Positions 37,985-50,540 of a DNA stretch of 64,000 nucleotides are shown piece after piece. Positions within the stretch are counted from its first letter, which is position 1; every line of letters begins with the position of its first letter. Location of the stretch: NCBI GenBank assembly GCA_016946835.1, contig JACVTC010000003.1, positions 2,470,001 through 2,534,000 on the forward strand, written 5' to 3'. Under the pieces are notes generated by a model, which was not told the DNA's origin, made no database searches, and saw only the letters and a list, made by a program, of their open reading frames with translations. This stretch comes from Neocallimastix lanati (nom. inval.) (taxonomy: Eukaryota > Neocallimastigomycota > Neocallimastigomycetes > Neocallimastigales > Neocallimastigaceae). The position numbers and the translations under genes were made by a program.

Positions 37985-40056
37985 CTAAAATATTATATCA
38001 TCTAAAAATGAATCTACGCCTCCTCCTTCTTCTCCATCAATGGAAGAAAGAGATTGATCTCCAATTTCACCTATACCAGGAATTGTTGGATCATTAATAT
38101 TGATAGTGAGGGCAGAGGGCTCCGCTAAATTTACTTTTTCATATTGATATTCTTCTACCACTGGTTCTCCTGAAGCATTTCTCGTAATGACAGGTGTAGC
38201 TACTGTAACAAAATTGTTATTATTATTCTTATTACTATCATTATTTTTATTATTATCATTGTTGCTATTTTCTTGTTTCTGTTTTTGCTTTTGTTTTTGT
38301 CTTTGTATGTTTTTCTTTTCTTTTTCTTTTTCAAAATATTCCATAGCATTTTCTTCTTTTTTAACTGGTTTTAATGGTATTAAATGTTGGAGTTGATCTT
38401 TTTCTTTAAATAATATATTATTATTATTATTATTTCTTTTACTTTCTTTTTCATTACCTTTCATTTTATTCTGATTTTTACTTTTATTATTTAAATTTTC
38501 AATAACAGTTTTATTTTTATTGGTATTGTTGTTACCATTGTTATTATTATTATTATGATTATTATTATCATTATCATTATCTTTATTATTTTTATATTTA
38601 TTATTGTTTTGCTTATTTTTATTTAGTTCTTTCTCTGTATTGCTCTCAATTTTATATTTTTTTTGAGAGGTTGTCACACTTGAGGAAGATTGGGAATTTA
38701 TAGTATTGAATTTTGATTTTGATATTGAATTTTCCATTACAGATATTGGATTTTTTGGTGGAATAAATGTACCTGATTCCTTTGCTATGGATTGAGATAA
38801 ACTTCCCTTAGTAGTACTGAAGGATGGCAAAATTTTTGATTTAATTTCAAAGGTAGTGGAGTTATGAGTATTAGTTGTATTCATATTATTAGTTGCGGTA
38901 TTTGAATTAATTAAAGTATTGTTTATGGTAAGAGGATGATGTGAAATTTTTTGAAATATATCCATTGGGGTTTCTTGTCTAATATTTATTTCATTATTTG
39001 ATAAATTTTCTTTTTCTTGTTGAAGTGGAATTTGGGATGACACCATAACACGAGATGAAATTTTTGATTTAGTTGGACTATGCATTGCATTAATTGATTT
39101 AAGTTGATCTTCTAATTTTACTTGAATTGGAGTAGATTCATCATTAGTTTTAATATTATTAATTTTTATATTTGTTTTTATTTTTGTTGTAGTTTCAGAT
39201 ATCGCAGAATTATTTGTTACTGTGCTATTACTACTACCTTTAGAATGTTGTAAATTATCAATGCCAGAATTATTCGAAGAAATTGTTGATGAAGTTAATG
39301 TTTTATTACTATTATTACTGTTATTACTGTTATTATCAATATTATTATCTTTATTACTAAGAGAATCAGAGATAGAGGTCTTTTTAAATTTTTGTAATAT
39401 TTCATTTAAATCTTTACTTTTACGTGCAAAATTTTCAAAAATTTCACGCTTTTCTTCATCTTCTTCTTCATCTGTAAAATATAACTTTCTTTTTTGTGGT
39501 AATTTTATTGAAAATAAATTAGTTTTTTTATAATTATTTTTAAGAGTAAGAAGAGGAATACGTGAACATGTTCTTGCTGACATTGGACAATTCTTCATAA
39601 TATAATTTTGTTTCAGACTAGGAGTCATCGGTATTCTTGAAGTTGTATATAATAATTTTTGTGTATCAATCAACGTTCGATCTGTTCTTGGTGTTTCTAT
39701 ACTGGTAGCGATATTATTGCTATTATTAACAGTAGGTTTTTTAGGGGTTTTTGGTATATCATTATTATTATTATTACTATTATTTTCATTACTATTGATT
39801 TCTTCCTTTTCGTCGAGTTCATTACTATTAGTTCTCTGTCTTTTTATCTTAGTATGAAGATTATGTTTTGATGCTTTTGGTATCTTTTTCTCCATAGATG
39901 AAATTTTTTCAGAAGAATTATTCTTTGTTTGTGATTTCTAATATATATATTAAATTATAAAAGAATACAATGATTAAATTAAATAAAATATACAATTATT
40001 GTAAAAAAAATATTAAATATGTAAATATAAAAAATATAAATTGATAACAAAATAGT

Positions 40057-40101
<45 letters not shown>

Positions 40102-40104
40102 TAC

Positions 40105-40177
<73 letters not shown>

Positions 40178-40687
40178 AAATATTAAAAAATGAAAATGAG
40201 AATAATGTATATAAATAAATTAATTAAATATTTTATTAGTTAAAATGATTTCTCTATTACATATATATACATACAGTTTTATGTTTTTCTTTTTCATTCA
40301 TAACTAACTTTGTTACTTCATCATCCAATGTTTTAATTGAATCTAAATATCTTTTTCCATAGATAGTAAATGGTTTATCTAAAATATATTAATATATAAA
40401 AATATAAAAATTAATAAATTTACTTTAAAATAATTCATTAAATATAATTAAATAAACAAAAAAAAATAATAATAATAATAAAAATAAAAATAAAAAAAAA
40501 TAAAAAAATAAAAAAAAAATAATAATAAAAACAAAAATAAAAATAAATAAATAAATAAATAAATAATAAATACTATTTTGAATTTCCCAATCAGATAAGA
40601 TTTTTATTAATTCCCTTTCCAACTAAGAATGAAATAATTATATAATATATATAATAAATTTTAGTCAATTTTTTTACTGTAATAATA

Positions 40688-40750
<63 letters not shown>

Positions 40751-42097
40751 TTTGTTTCTTGTTGTGATAAAAATATTATTAATAAATTACTTTTGGTCTT
40801 TCCCTTGTAATTCTTTTTCTAAATTTTTCTTCTCTTAATAATCTACCTGGATCTCTTTTACCTTTTTGGAATAATCGATTTTGATCTGCACATGAAATCT
40901 TTATTTATATAAATTTAAATGTGTAAATATATATTTTTAAATGTAAATTTTATTATTTCTTATTATATTTTAATATATATTTAAATAAAGTTTAAAAATA
41001 TTTTATTACCTCAAAGTTTTTAACTTCTTCTACTAATCTTATATGTTTTCCTACTAATTCTAAAACATCTTTTGCTTCATCATATAATTTTTCCATCTTA
41101 ATAATTTCTTTTTCATAGGCTGCTAATATTTCTTCATCAGAATATTTTTTCGATTTTGCTGATGATTTCTTTTTTACTTCTATTTTTCCTTGAGTATTTT
41201 CATGTTGTTGATCATCATGAATAGATTGATTATTATTGATACTATTCATACAAGAATTTTTATTAATTTCCATAGTTGAAATAATTTTGTCTATTTTATT
41301 ATCATTATCACGTGAATTTTCTTCATTTAAATTAGATTCCCCTTCACTTTCCATAGAATTTACATTCGATTCGTCAAAATCAATGAAATTGTATTTATTA
41401 TAAAATTGTTGTTGTTGTTCTTTTGAAAAATATAACTTTTTCCAATAACTTTCTAATTCTGTCTTACATTTTGAAATGAATGATTTCATATATTTCTTTT
41501 TCATTTTATTTAATCGAATTAATTCATTTTCATACTATTTTTTTATTGAATATATGTAAATTATATGTAAATTATATATAATTAATATTATTGTTGTTGT
41601 TGTTATCATTATTAATTAAAATATATTTATATTATAAAATATTTAATATATAATATAGATTAATTTAAATATATATATAACCATTTAACATGTAATATAA
41701 ATTAATTTAAAAATATATATATAATAAAAGATATAAAATATTTAATACATAATATAAAATAATTAAAATTGTATGCAATAAAATAAATATATATATAGTT
41801 TATTATATTTATTACAATCAATATTCTTATTTATTACTTTTCTAAGGGTATCAATATGATAGCCAGATAAGTTTTCAATTTCTTTTCTTTCTTCACTACT
41901 AATTTGCATTTTATCCCATAGTACATTAATCATTTTTAATAATAATTCAACCTTTAATTTTCTATTACTCTTTTCTTCCTCAAGCTATAATACAAATTAT
42001 ATTATTATCATAGTTATTATAATTATTATTATTATTTAATATTAATAAAATTAAATAAATATATAAATTCAAATTTAAATAATAATTAAAAATTATC

Positions 42098-42130
<33 letters not shown>

Positions 42131-42752
42131 TGTGATAGAAAAAAAGAAATTGATAAAGAAAAGAAAATCCTATTATATAACTATTATATAGATATATATA
42201 AATATACCTTTTCACATTTAAATTGTAAAGTTTTCATATTTTCAGTGGTTACTAAAAATTTATTTCTATTAAAATTTTCGATTAATTTATCAAATTGATC
42301 TTGAGGTTCTACTCCAAGTTCATCCCATAAATTTAATATAGTATTTCTTAATTCACAGGCAATAACTAATCTACTTTCCTTTTTTAAAATTTAAAAATTA
42401 TTGTAATATATATTTTATTATAATATTAATATCGTTAAAATAATTAATAATATGATAAAACTTTTTTTTTTTTTTTTTTTGAATTTAATTTAATATCTCA
42501 TATATCTATAAAACATTATACTCCTTTTGTTTTTACATATATATATTATTCTTACCTTTATTTCAATAAATTTTTTTACATATAATGCTAAATTTTGAAT
42601 ACGTTTTGTTGAAATTATTTCTTCACCATTCTCATTGAAGGGCTCTATATTTATTAATTCACTTCCAAGATGTTTCTTACATTCATCTATTTTTTCATAC
42701 ATATCTTTTATTGTATTAACTCTTAATTGATGTTTCTTATATATTTAATTAA

Positions 42753-42785
<33 letters not shown>

Positions 42786-43310
42786 GTACATATATTATAA
42801 TGTGTATATGTTAATAACATTTAAATTATTTTTAAAATTTTACAAAAAATTTTATAAATAATGCTTAGTGTTATTTATGTAAATTATTTTACTTTTAAAA
42901 CATATTCATTTATCGTCTTTAAACGTTCAAGTTTAGGTATCAATCCAATATCTATTTAATATAATAAAATTTATTTTAGTTATTGTTATTTTGATATTTT
43001 AATATATATGTGTATATGTATATGTAAATATTTATTATTTAATTACTATCACTAGAGGTTAATGAATATTGTATTTGTCTTAATTCCAAAAATATTTCAT
43101 CTCTTTTATTTTCTTCATCATCTTCACCTCCCATTAATCCAATATATCTTTGCGTTTCTGCTTGAATATCCATAATTTTTTGTAGTATACATTGTTTTCT
43201 CGTTCTTAATAGAGCAATATGATTTTCTAATAAATTTAAAATTTTTGTTTTAAGAGTTGAAGTTTCAACTACATTAAATATATTAAAATAATTATAATTA
43301 TATAATATGA

Positions 43311-43352
<42 letters not shown>

Positions 43353-43570
43353 AGAGAGAGAGAAAGAGAGAAAGAATACATTTTAATATTATTAAAATTT
43401 TCTTTTCTTTTTTCTTTTTTTATTTTTTTTTTAAAAAAATATTATAATATAAGTATCAATAAAATTGTATCAGACAAACCTTGATACTTCTGATGATCCT
43501 CTGATAACTCTGCATACAATACATCAATTTCTTTTGATAATTTTTCGATAACATCTATTTCAACAATCAT
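37985..43570 (-). CDS. ASE1: ASE1/PRC1/MAP65-type microtubule bundler with long Asn-rich tail, 1202 aa
   Basis: Crosslinks antiparallel microtubules of the spindle midzone. Eleven minus-strand exons: 43480-43570, 43047-43268, 42893-42951, 42556-42735, 42208-42378, 41838-41984, 41010-41534, 40791-40898, 40574-40622, 40275-40378, 37985-39937. GT/AG borders hold and the phases close to 1203 codons. Residues ~1-290 and ~420-550 are helical rod and spectrin-like domain. Family hallmarks are LRNTILNLWDELGV (exon 5), INVLWDKMQI (exon 6) and the microtubule-binding block RLFQKGKRDPGRLLREEKFRKRI (exon 8, about 473-495), followed by ERELIKILSDWE and KPFTIYGKRYLD. An acidic, Asn-rich insert (about 325-400) interrupts the rod. 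The 650-residue C-terminal exon is disordered, Asn/Ser/Lys-rich, with TP/SP sites (TPRTDRT, RIPMTPSLKQ) resembling Cdk sites of PRC1. It is roughly 1.5-2 times the usual family length because of this tail. Confidence 0.9.
40060..40175. repeat. (AAT)n / (ATT)n trinucleotide microsatellite in an ASE1 intron
   Basis: An AAT run turns into an ATT run at about 40100, a potential hairpin inside the intron between exons 10 and 11. Confidence 0.9.
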
Positions 43571-44077
43571 TTTAATTTATTAAAATTTATTAAAATAAAA
43601 AAAAAAAAAAAAAAAAAAAAAAACTATTTAAATTGAAATTTCTTTTAAAAACAATAGTTTCTTAATAAAAATTTAACATATTTATGAATTATATTTTTAA
43701 TTGTTTTCTAAATAATTGTAATTGAAATTTAAATAAGTTACTTTTAATTATAAAAAATATATATAATAATAAGGAGTATTAATATTGTTTGATATATTAT
43801 CTTAATTTAAATATATATAGTTTTAATTATTGAAAATTCTTTTTAATTAAATTAATAATTATTTAAAATATAATATATAAATAATAACTTAATATTAAAT
43901 AATTATAATAAAAAAAATAAAAAATAAAAAGAAACTAAATGTACAGGATTATTGAATAAATTAACATTAAGTTTTATTATATATTAAAAAATTTATATTT
44001 TAAGGATACAATATATATATATTTATGATTTAATATTTATGAAAATAATTATATAATGTTTATGATAAAAAATTAAA

Positions 44078-44117
<40 letters not shown>

Positions 44118-45095
44118 TAAAATAACGTTCTAAGTTTTTATAGTATAATTCACTTTTAATGTAGGTCTATTTGTTATTTAAAAATATAGAAAGATATAAA
44201 AAAAATAAAATTTTTTTAATTAACATTACTATAAAATAATATCATCAAAATTTCAAAAAAAAAAAAATAGAATTAAAAAAAATTTTGGCACTTCATGGGC
44301 CTTAATTAACAAAATATAATGAATTGAAACAAAATTTTTATTTTGTACATAATTAAAATAATTTTAATAATTAACATTAATAGAATTTTTTGATTTATCT
44401 AAAAAAAATAAATCTTAATAATTATTTATTTCTATAATAATATATATTAATTATAATAATTATTAAATTAAATAGATCATAATAAATTAGAAAGTTAGAA
44501 TTTGAAAAAAAAAAAAAAAAAAAAAAAAAAAAACGAAAAAAAAAAGCGCTTATATGGATAAATACATCTACACTATTCATTATTTTTATTTTATTTATTT
44601 ATTTATTTATTATTTATTTATTTATTTTTTTTATTTTTTATTTTTTTTTATTTTTTTATTTTATTTTATTTTATTTTTTTTTTATAAAGTTTTTTTTAAG
44701 AAAATAAAATAAAAAAAATATATATTTATATTATTTGCAAATTAATACTAATTATATATATATTTTTTATAAAAAAAAACCATTATTATTAAAATTATTT
44801 TTTCTTATTTATCATTCTTTCTTTAAAAAAAAATTATTTATTTTTTATTTTGGTTTATAAAAAAGGTTTATGTGTATATTAAAATGTATAAATAAATTAT
44901 CTTTTTTATAAATTATTCTGTTATTATTATTATGATTATGATTATGATTTATAATTTGTTTATGATTAATATTTTTTTTAAAAAAAAAATTATTCTTTTT
45001 TTATATGTTGCGTTATATTCTTTTTCTTAAATCATTAATAAATATATTCTTGATTTAATATCTTTAATTGAAATTATGTATATATTTCTTTCTTT

Positions 45096-45137
<42 letters not shown>

Positions 45138-45201
45138 AAATATAATTAACTGTTACTATAATTTTTTATAAATGAATAGCTTTGTTTAATATTTATTTAT
45201 T
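43571..45201. other. Spacer between the CCT6 end and the ASE1 start
   Basis: The two genes are on the same strand. It holds A/T runs (43598-43622, 44505-44533, 45098-45136), (AAT)n at 44082-44113 and TTTA-type repeats near 44590-44680. It should include the ASE1 promoter and the CCT6 3' UTR. No gene is seen. Confidence 0.55.
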
Positions 45202-48200
45202 CTATTGTGGAAGTCCTGGACTCTTTAATGCTATTTTTATTTAAATATAAATAAAATTATAATAAAAATTTTATTAATAACATCAATAATTATTATTAAT
45301 ATATAAAAATGATAGAAAATAATATTAAATTCTACAAATATAAAAAAAAATACTTACAACTTCTTCCAGCTCTTAACATTTCATCTACTAATAATAAATT
45401 ACTAGCAATAACAGAAGAAGAGTGAATCATATTTCTTAAAACACGGTAACCATCCCAAATACCTTCAGCTATAGGATCAAATGGTTCACCAGTTTCTAAA
45501 TCACAACCAACAATATGACCATCAGCATATTCTTCTTGTAATTGAACAATCATATCTTGAGAATCGAAACCAGCATTTTGAGTTAAAACCTTTGGAATAA
45601 TAAGCATAGCTTCTGCATAGGCTTGGATACCCATCTTAGAACGACCTTTAACAGTTTTCATGTATTTCATAAGATGATCGTGCAAAGCAATTTGGAAAGC
45701 ACCTGCACCTGGAACAAGACATTTGTCTTCAATAGCATTCTTTACTGATCTTAAACCATCACGAATAGCATCATTAATTTGAGTTAAAGTGTGAGAGTTT
45801 GGACCACGAATTAGAATAGTTACTGAATGTGGATGATCAACTTCTTCAACAAAGGTGAATTTATCTTCACCTAAAACATATTCATAAACTAAACCAGCAT
45901 GACCAAGAACATCTGGTGTTAAATCATCAACAGAATTTTGAGCAACACCACCACAACAAAGTTGTAATCTTTCCATATTTCTTCTCTTTGCACGACGAAG
46001 AGCTAAAATGTTATTCTTAGCTAAAACATCTAAAGATAAAGGATCAATACCCTTTTGATTAATAATAACAAATCCCTTATCAGTACCATCACAAACTCTC
46101 TTCTTGAATTCAACAATCTTAGCAAGCTTAGCATCAACGAATTTACGTTCTGATTCAACAAGTTTTTCACGTTGCTCAGCACTACTGTAGAAGAATCCTG
46201 AATTAATTTCACTATTATTAATTAAACGAAATATTTTATATATGAATACATATGAATTTTTAAAGATTTATTTTGATTAATTATTATATTTTATATTAAA
46301 ATAATTTCAACCTTCAAAAATATTATTTAATATTATTATTGTAAATTTTATTACTAATTTCAACATATTAAAATATATTTCATATTGATAATATTATATC
46401 TATAATAATTCTAATTATTAAAAAAAAACTATTTTTTCATAATGTTTTAAATATTTTTAAAAAATAATGATTGATTGACATATTTAAAATAATTAAATAT
46501 AATAAATTCTTTAAGTTATTTTTATTTGTATGTGTATAAAATATTTTTGCATTTACTCTATATATTTCTGTTCAAACTTTGATAATAACAACTAATAATA
46601 AAAAAATTCTTTTTCTTTTTTTTATGCTTTTTTTTTTTTGTAATTTATTTATGCTACCTCTTTTTTAAAGTAAATAATAATAAAAAATCCATTTTACCTC
46701 TTTTCATATTCTAAAGAAACATTTAAAGTTAATATATAAGCATCCTTAACCTTTTTTGGCATATCTGGGTGACGAGCACCGTGATCTAAAACTAAACCTT
46801 TAACAAGTCTAGTATCGGTATCATTCTTATTCATCATTTTCATAATTTCAACCATGTAAAGATCAATTGGATTATCCGGTTTGCGAATACTTAAAACTGC
46901 ATCAACAACAGCTTCTGTAAGTTTATCAGCTAATTCTTGACGAACCTTAGTACGTAATGAAGCACGGGCAACATTTAATAAAGTTTCACGATCCATTTCC
47001 TTTTCAATCTTAAATTTATCTAAAAACTATCATTTTGAATTTATATAAAATTACAATACAAATACATATATATTTTATTTTTTATAATTTTATGGGAAAT
47101 AATAACAATAATTATAATAATAAAATCCAAAAATTAAAAAAAAATAAAATTAAAAATATTTTTAAAACTTGTAATTAAAAGTTTAAATAAATTAATTGTT
47201 TATTTTATTATAACTTACGTTTAAGGCTTCCTTCTTAGCAAGATCAAAACCTTCAGTAATAATTCTTGGATGTAAACCTTCAGAAATAAAATGTTCAGCT
47301 TGTTTAAGTAATTCACCAACAATTAAAACATTAGAAGTAGTACCATCACCAGTAATATCATCTTGTGCAGTAGCAGCTCTAGCAATCATGGCTGCTGTTG
47401 GGTTTTGAATTTGCTATAATAAATAATTATTTTCATTTTAATAAGTAATTTTTACTTATTTTATTTTTATATTTTTTATTATTAAAAAAAATATAACTTT
47501 AATTACCATTTCATGAAGTAAGACTTTTCCATCCTTAGTTAATTTGATATCACCAGCACCACCAACTAACCTTTATATATTATAAATATATTAAAAAATC
47601 AACAAGTATATTAATAACTATTAAAAATATATTTTATAGTATAATTTAATATTACATTATATTATACTATATTATATTATATGAAATATCCTAAATATGA
47701 TACATACATCTTTATGGTACCTTTGGGTCCTAAATTAGTTTTTAAAACATCTTGAAGACCTAAAGCAGCTGAAATGTTAATTTGTAAAGCTTGTCCTCTT
47801 CTAGCAACTTCAGAATTTGGATTAATTAATTTTACTGCTGCGGAAGCCCTATTTTTATTGCAAGAACATAAAAATATATAGTTTTAATTAAGTTTTAAAA
47901 AGTCCTTTTAAAATTATATTATATAGCTATCTTTTTTTATAATTATTGCTATTACTATTATTTTAATAATTATATATTATTATTATTATTTCAATAAAAT
48001 ATTCATATTGTTTTAAATTTTTTTAAAAACTATATATAAATTAATAATAAAATTTAAAAAAAAAAAAATCATATCGATCCTCTTTTCTAAATCCAATTCA
48101 AATATATATTTTTATATATTAATTTTGTAATATGACGAAATATGATCATTCTTTAAAAATATAATTCAATATTAAAATAAACTTTATATTTTCTCCTTTA

Positions 48201-48318
48201 TACATAAATATACTTTGTTCTCATAAATATATATATTTATAATAATATTTTTTAAATAATTTTGATTATATTGAATCAATTATTAAAATGGTTTATACAC
48301 ATCAGATTAATCTTACAT
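45202..48318 (-). CDS. CCT6: T-complex protein 1 subunit zeta (CCT6), 537 aa
   Basis: Zeta subunit of the cytosolic CCT/TRiC chaperonin, which folds actin, tubulin and other proteins with ATP. Minus-strand exons: 47708-47848, 47507-47570, 47219-47413, 46698-47026, 45358-46211, 45202-45230, with phases closing to the stop. ATP-site motifs: [10 protein letters not shown] (about 39-48), KLTKDG, and [10 protein letters not shown] (91-100), preceded by [11 protein letters not shown]. Zeta identity comes from [56 protein letters not shown] and the C-terminal [10 protein letters not shown]. The last exon gives SLKSPGLPQ. Exon 47708-47848 begins with a lone G before GCT TCC GCA, so the initiator must come from an upstream exon. 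The best candidate ends ..GAAT at 48317, before a GTAAGA donor, giving AT^G GCT TCC (MASAAVKL). An alternative first exon is 48214-48224 (ATGAGAACAAA). Confidence 0.93.
47849..48316 (-). other. Intron that may split the CCT6 start codon (AT^G)
   Basis: The donor GTAAGATT lies directly after AT at 48318-48317. The acceptor AAAAATAG ends at 47849, followed by G GCT TCC GCA. Translation then starts [11 protein letters not shown], which fits the N-terminus of CCT6 proteins. Confidence 0.5.
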
Positions 48319-49698
48319 TCTTTCAAATTAGTATTAATATTATAGCTTAAATTTGTTTATTAATGAATTAATGATAAAAAAAAAAAAATCTATTTAATGA
48401 TTATTTTTTTAAAATAATTTATTTTTATATTATATTTAAAATAAATTATTTTTTTTTTTAATTATAAAATTAACAAATTATAAGAAAAAAGAGAAAAAAA
48501 AAATTAATATAATTTGGTAAAAAAAATATATATATATATATTTTATTGAAAAAATATTTGGTTGATAAATTAATTATTATAATTATTATTTTAATTATTT
48601 CTTTTAATTATTTTTTTTTTTCTATTATAATTTTTATTTTAATTATTCTTATATTATTATTAATTATTATTTTTATTAATAATTATTATTAATTATTAAC
48701 TATTATTATGAATTATTATAATTATTATTAGTAGTAGTAGTAGTGGTAGTAGTAATAATAGTTAACTAGTTAACTTCAAAATTATTTTATTAGTGAGAAT
48801 AGAATTTAGGTATAATACATCAAATACATATACATTATTATTCAATTAAAAAAAATGTAATTAATTTATATAAATTATTGGCTAATATTAATTAGTTTAA
48901 TTTAAATCTCTAAAATTCTACGGCCAATCAAGATTCTTAATAATATAAAATAAAGAATAAAGAAGAATAAAGAAATTTTAATTTCTTATAATTTCTTTAA
49001 TTAAATATTAATAAAAAAATTTTATTAATATTTATAATTTACTATTATTAATTTATTATTAATAATAATAAGTATTTCTATTTATTTAATTAAAAAAAAT
49101 ATATATATATATAGTACTAATTAATAATAATAAATTCTTAAAACATTTATTAATCTTTTTATAATAATAATAAAAAAAAAAAATTTTTTTGTAATTGATT
49201 ATTATTGAAATAACAAAGTTATTATGCTTTATATAAATATTTATTATTAGTAGTAGTATTTAAATTTAATTTGATGTATTTTAAACATTTGTATTGTAAT
49301 ATTGCCGCTTTTATAGTTATCACTATAATATTTAAATGCTATTTGATTATTACTTTTTTTAAACATAAAATATCTATTGAAATAATAATACTAAATTTAA
49401 ACTTCTAGATTAATAAAGATAACTATATAGGACAGTTAAAAAATATAATAAAAAAATATAATATTATATATATATATTATTAATATAATAAATAAATGAT
49501 TAAGATGATATGTATCATTATTTAAATTATAAATATAATCCATTCTAACAACAAATATAGTTTTATAATTTTTAATAACATAAATAATGCAAATAATAAA
49601 TTATTAATATTTATAATTACAATTCATTTAAATATATATATATGTAGGTAAAAAAAAATAAATAAATAAATAAAAATAAAATAATAATGATAATAATT

Positions 49699-49729
<31 letters not shown>

Positions 49730-50275
49730 TTGATTGTTTTTACATATTAATAATTTAAAGTTCGCTTAAAACCCATCAATATAAATATTAATATTAATTT
49801 TTAACTTTTATAGATTAAAATTTAATTCAGATAATATACATAAAATATTTATTAAAAAAAATAAAATTTTAAAATAAAAAAAAAAAATTCATATCATTTT
49901 TAATTTAATAAGAAAAAAAAAATTAAAGAAAATAAAATTTAAATAAATTAAAAAAGATATGTTAATAAATAATATATATACTTTAATATGAGTTAAAAAA
50001 ATCAATAATATACTAATGTTAATTAATCAAATAAATTAATTGCTGCTTTTTAGTTTTAAAATTTTAAATTTTGTAATTTTTTAAATTTTCTAATCTTTTT
50101 CAAAATTTTTATCATTTAAGGTATCTTACGTATGTTATGTAATTAGTACTTTTAGTTTAAATTTTTAACATTTAAATCAATACTTCCATTTTTATGATAA
50201 TTTAAAATATTAAATAATATATTACAATACATAGGATATATAATAATAGTATATAATTAATATAGTTTATAACAC
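48319..50275. other. Gene-free spacer left of the Mutator-like element
   Basis: AT-rich DNA with (AGT)n at about 48730-48752, the palindrome GTTAACTAGTTAAC at 48761-48774, and (AAT)n near 49700-49725. No gene is seen. The CCT6 promoter should lie at its left end. Confidence 0.5.
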
Positions 50276-50283
50276 AAATTATT
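50276..50283. repeat. Target-site duplication, left copy (AAATTATT)
   Basis: Perfect 8-bp match to 56025-56032, directly abutting the terminal inverted repeat. AT-richness makes chance matches more likely than usual, but the exact position at both TIR ends supports it. Confidence 0.7.
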
Positions 50284-50336
50284 GGGAGAGGTCCAAAACG
50301 CCAAATTTTTTCACGTGATATATCAAATTTTGAGGC
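50284..50336 (+). repeat. Left terminal inverted repeat of the MULE
   Basis: GGGAGAGGTCCAAAACGCCA, then AATTTTTT and an E-box-like CACGTG, then AAATTTTGAGGC. It pairs with the reverse complement of 55974-56024. It stands out from the surroundings by its GC-containing words. Confidence 0.75.
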
Positions 50337-50540
50337 TTTTTAAATTAATAGTTATATGATACTATTTTGTTGTATTATTAATTTGTAATTTTTTTCTTAA
50401 AATTTATTAAGTGAATAATTAAATAAATTATAATGGTTAGATAAAAATAAATATTTTTTTACAAAAAAAAAAAATAAAATAAAATATTCAAACAATTAAA
50501 AATTTAATATTCAAACAATTAAAAGGTTTATTTTAAAAAA

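Noticed and set aside
38187-39871. Plus-strand Leu/Ile-rich frames opposite the ASE1 C-terminal exon
   Set aside because: They are complements of Asn codon runs in the real minus-strand exon.
48061-48075. ATG at about 48070-48072 (minus) as CCT6 exon 1
   Set aside because: No GT donor in usable phase follows before the frame runs into a T tract.
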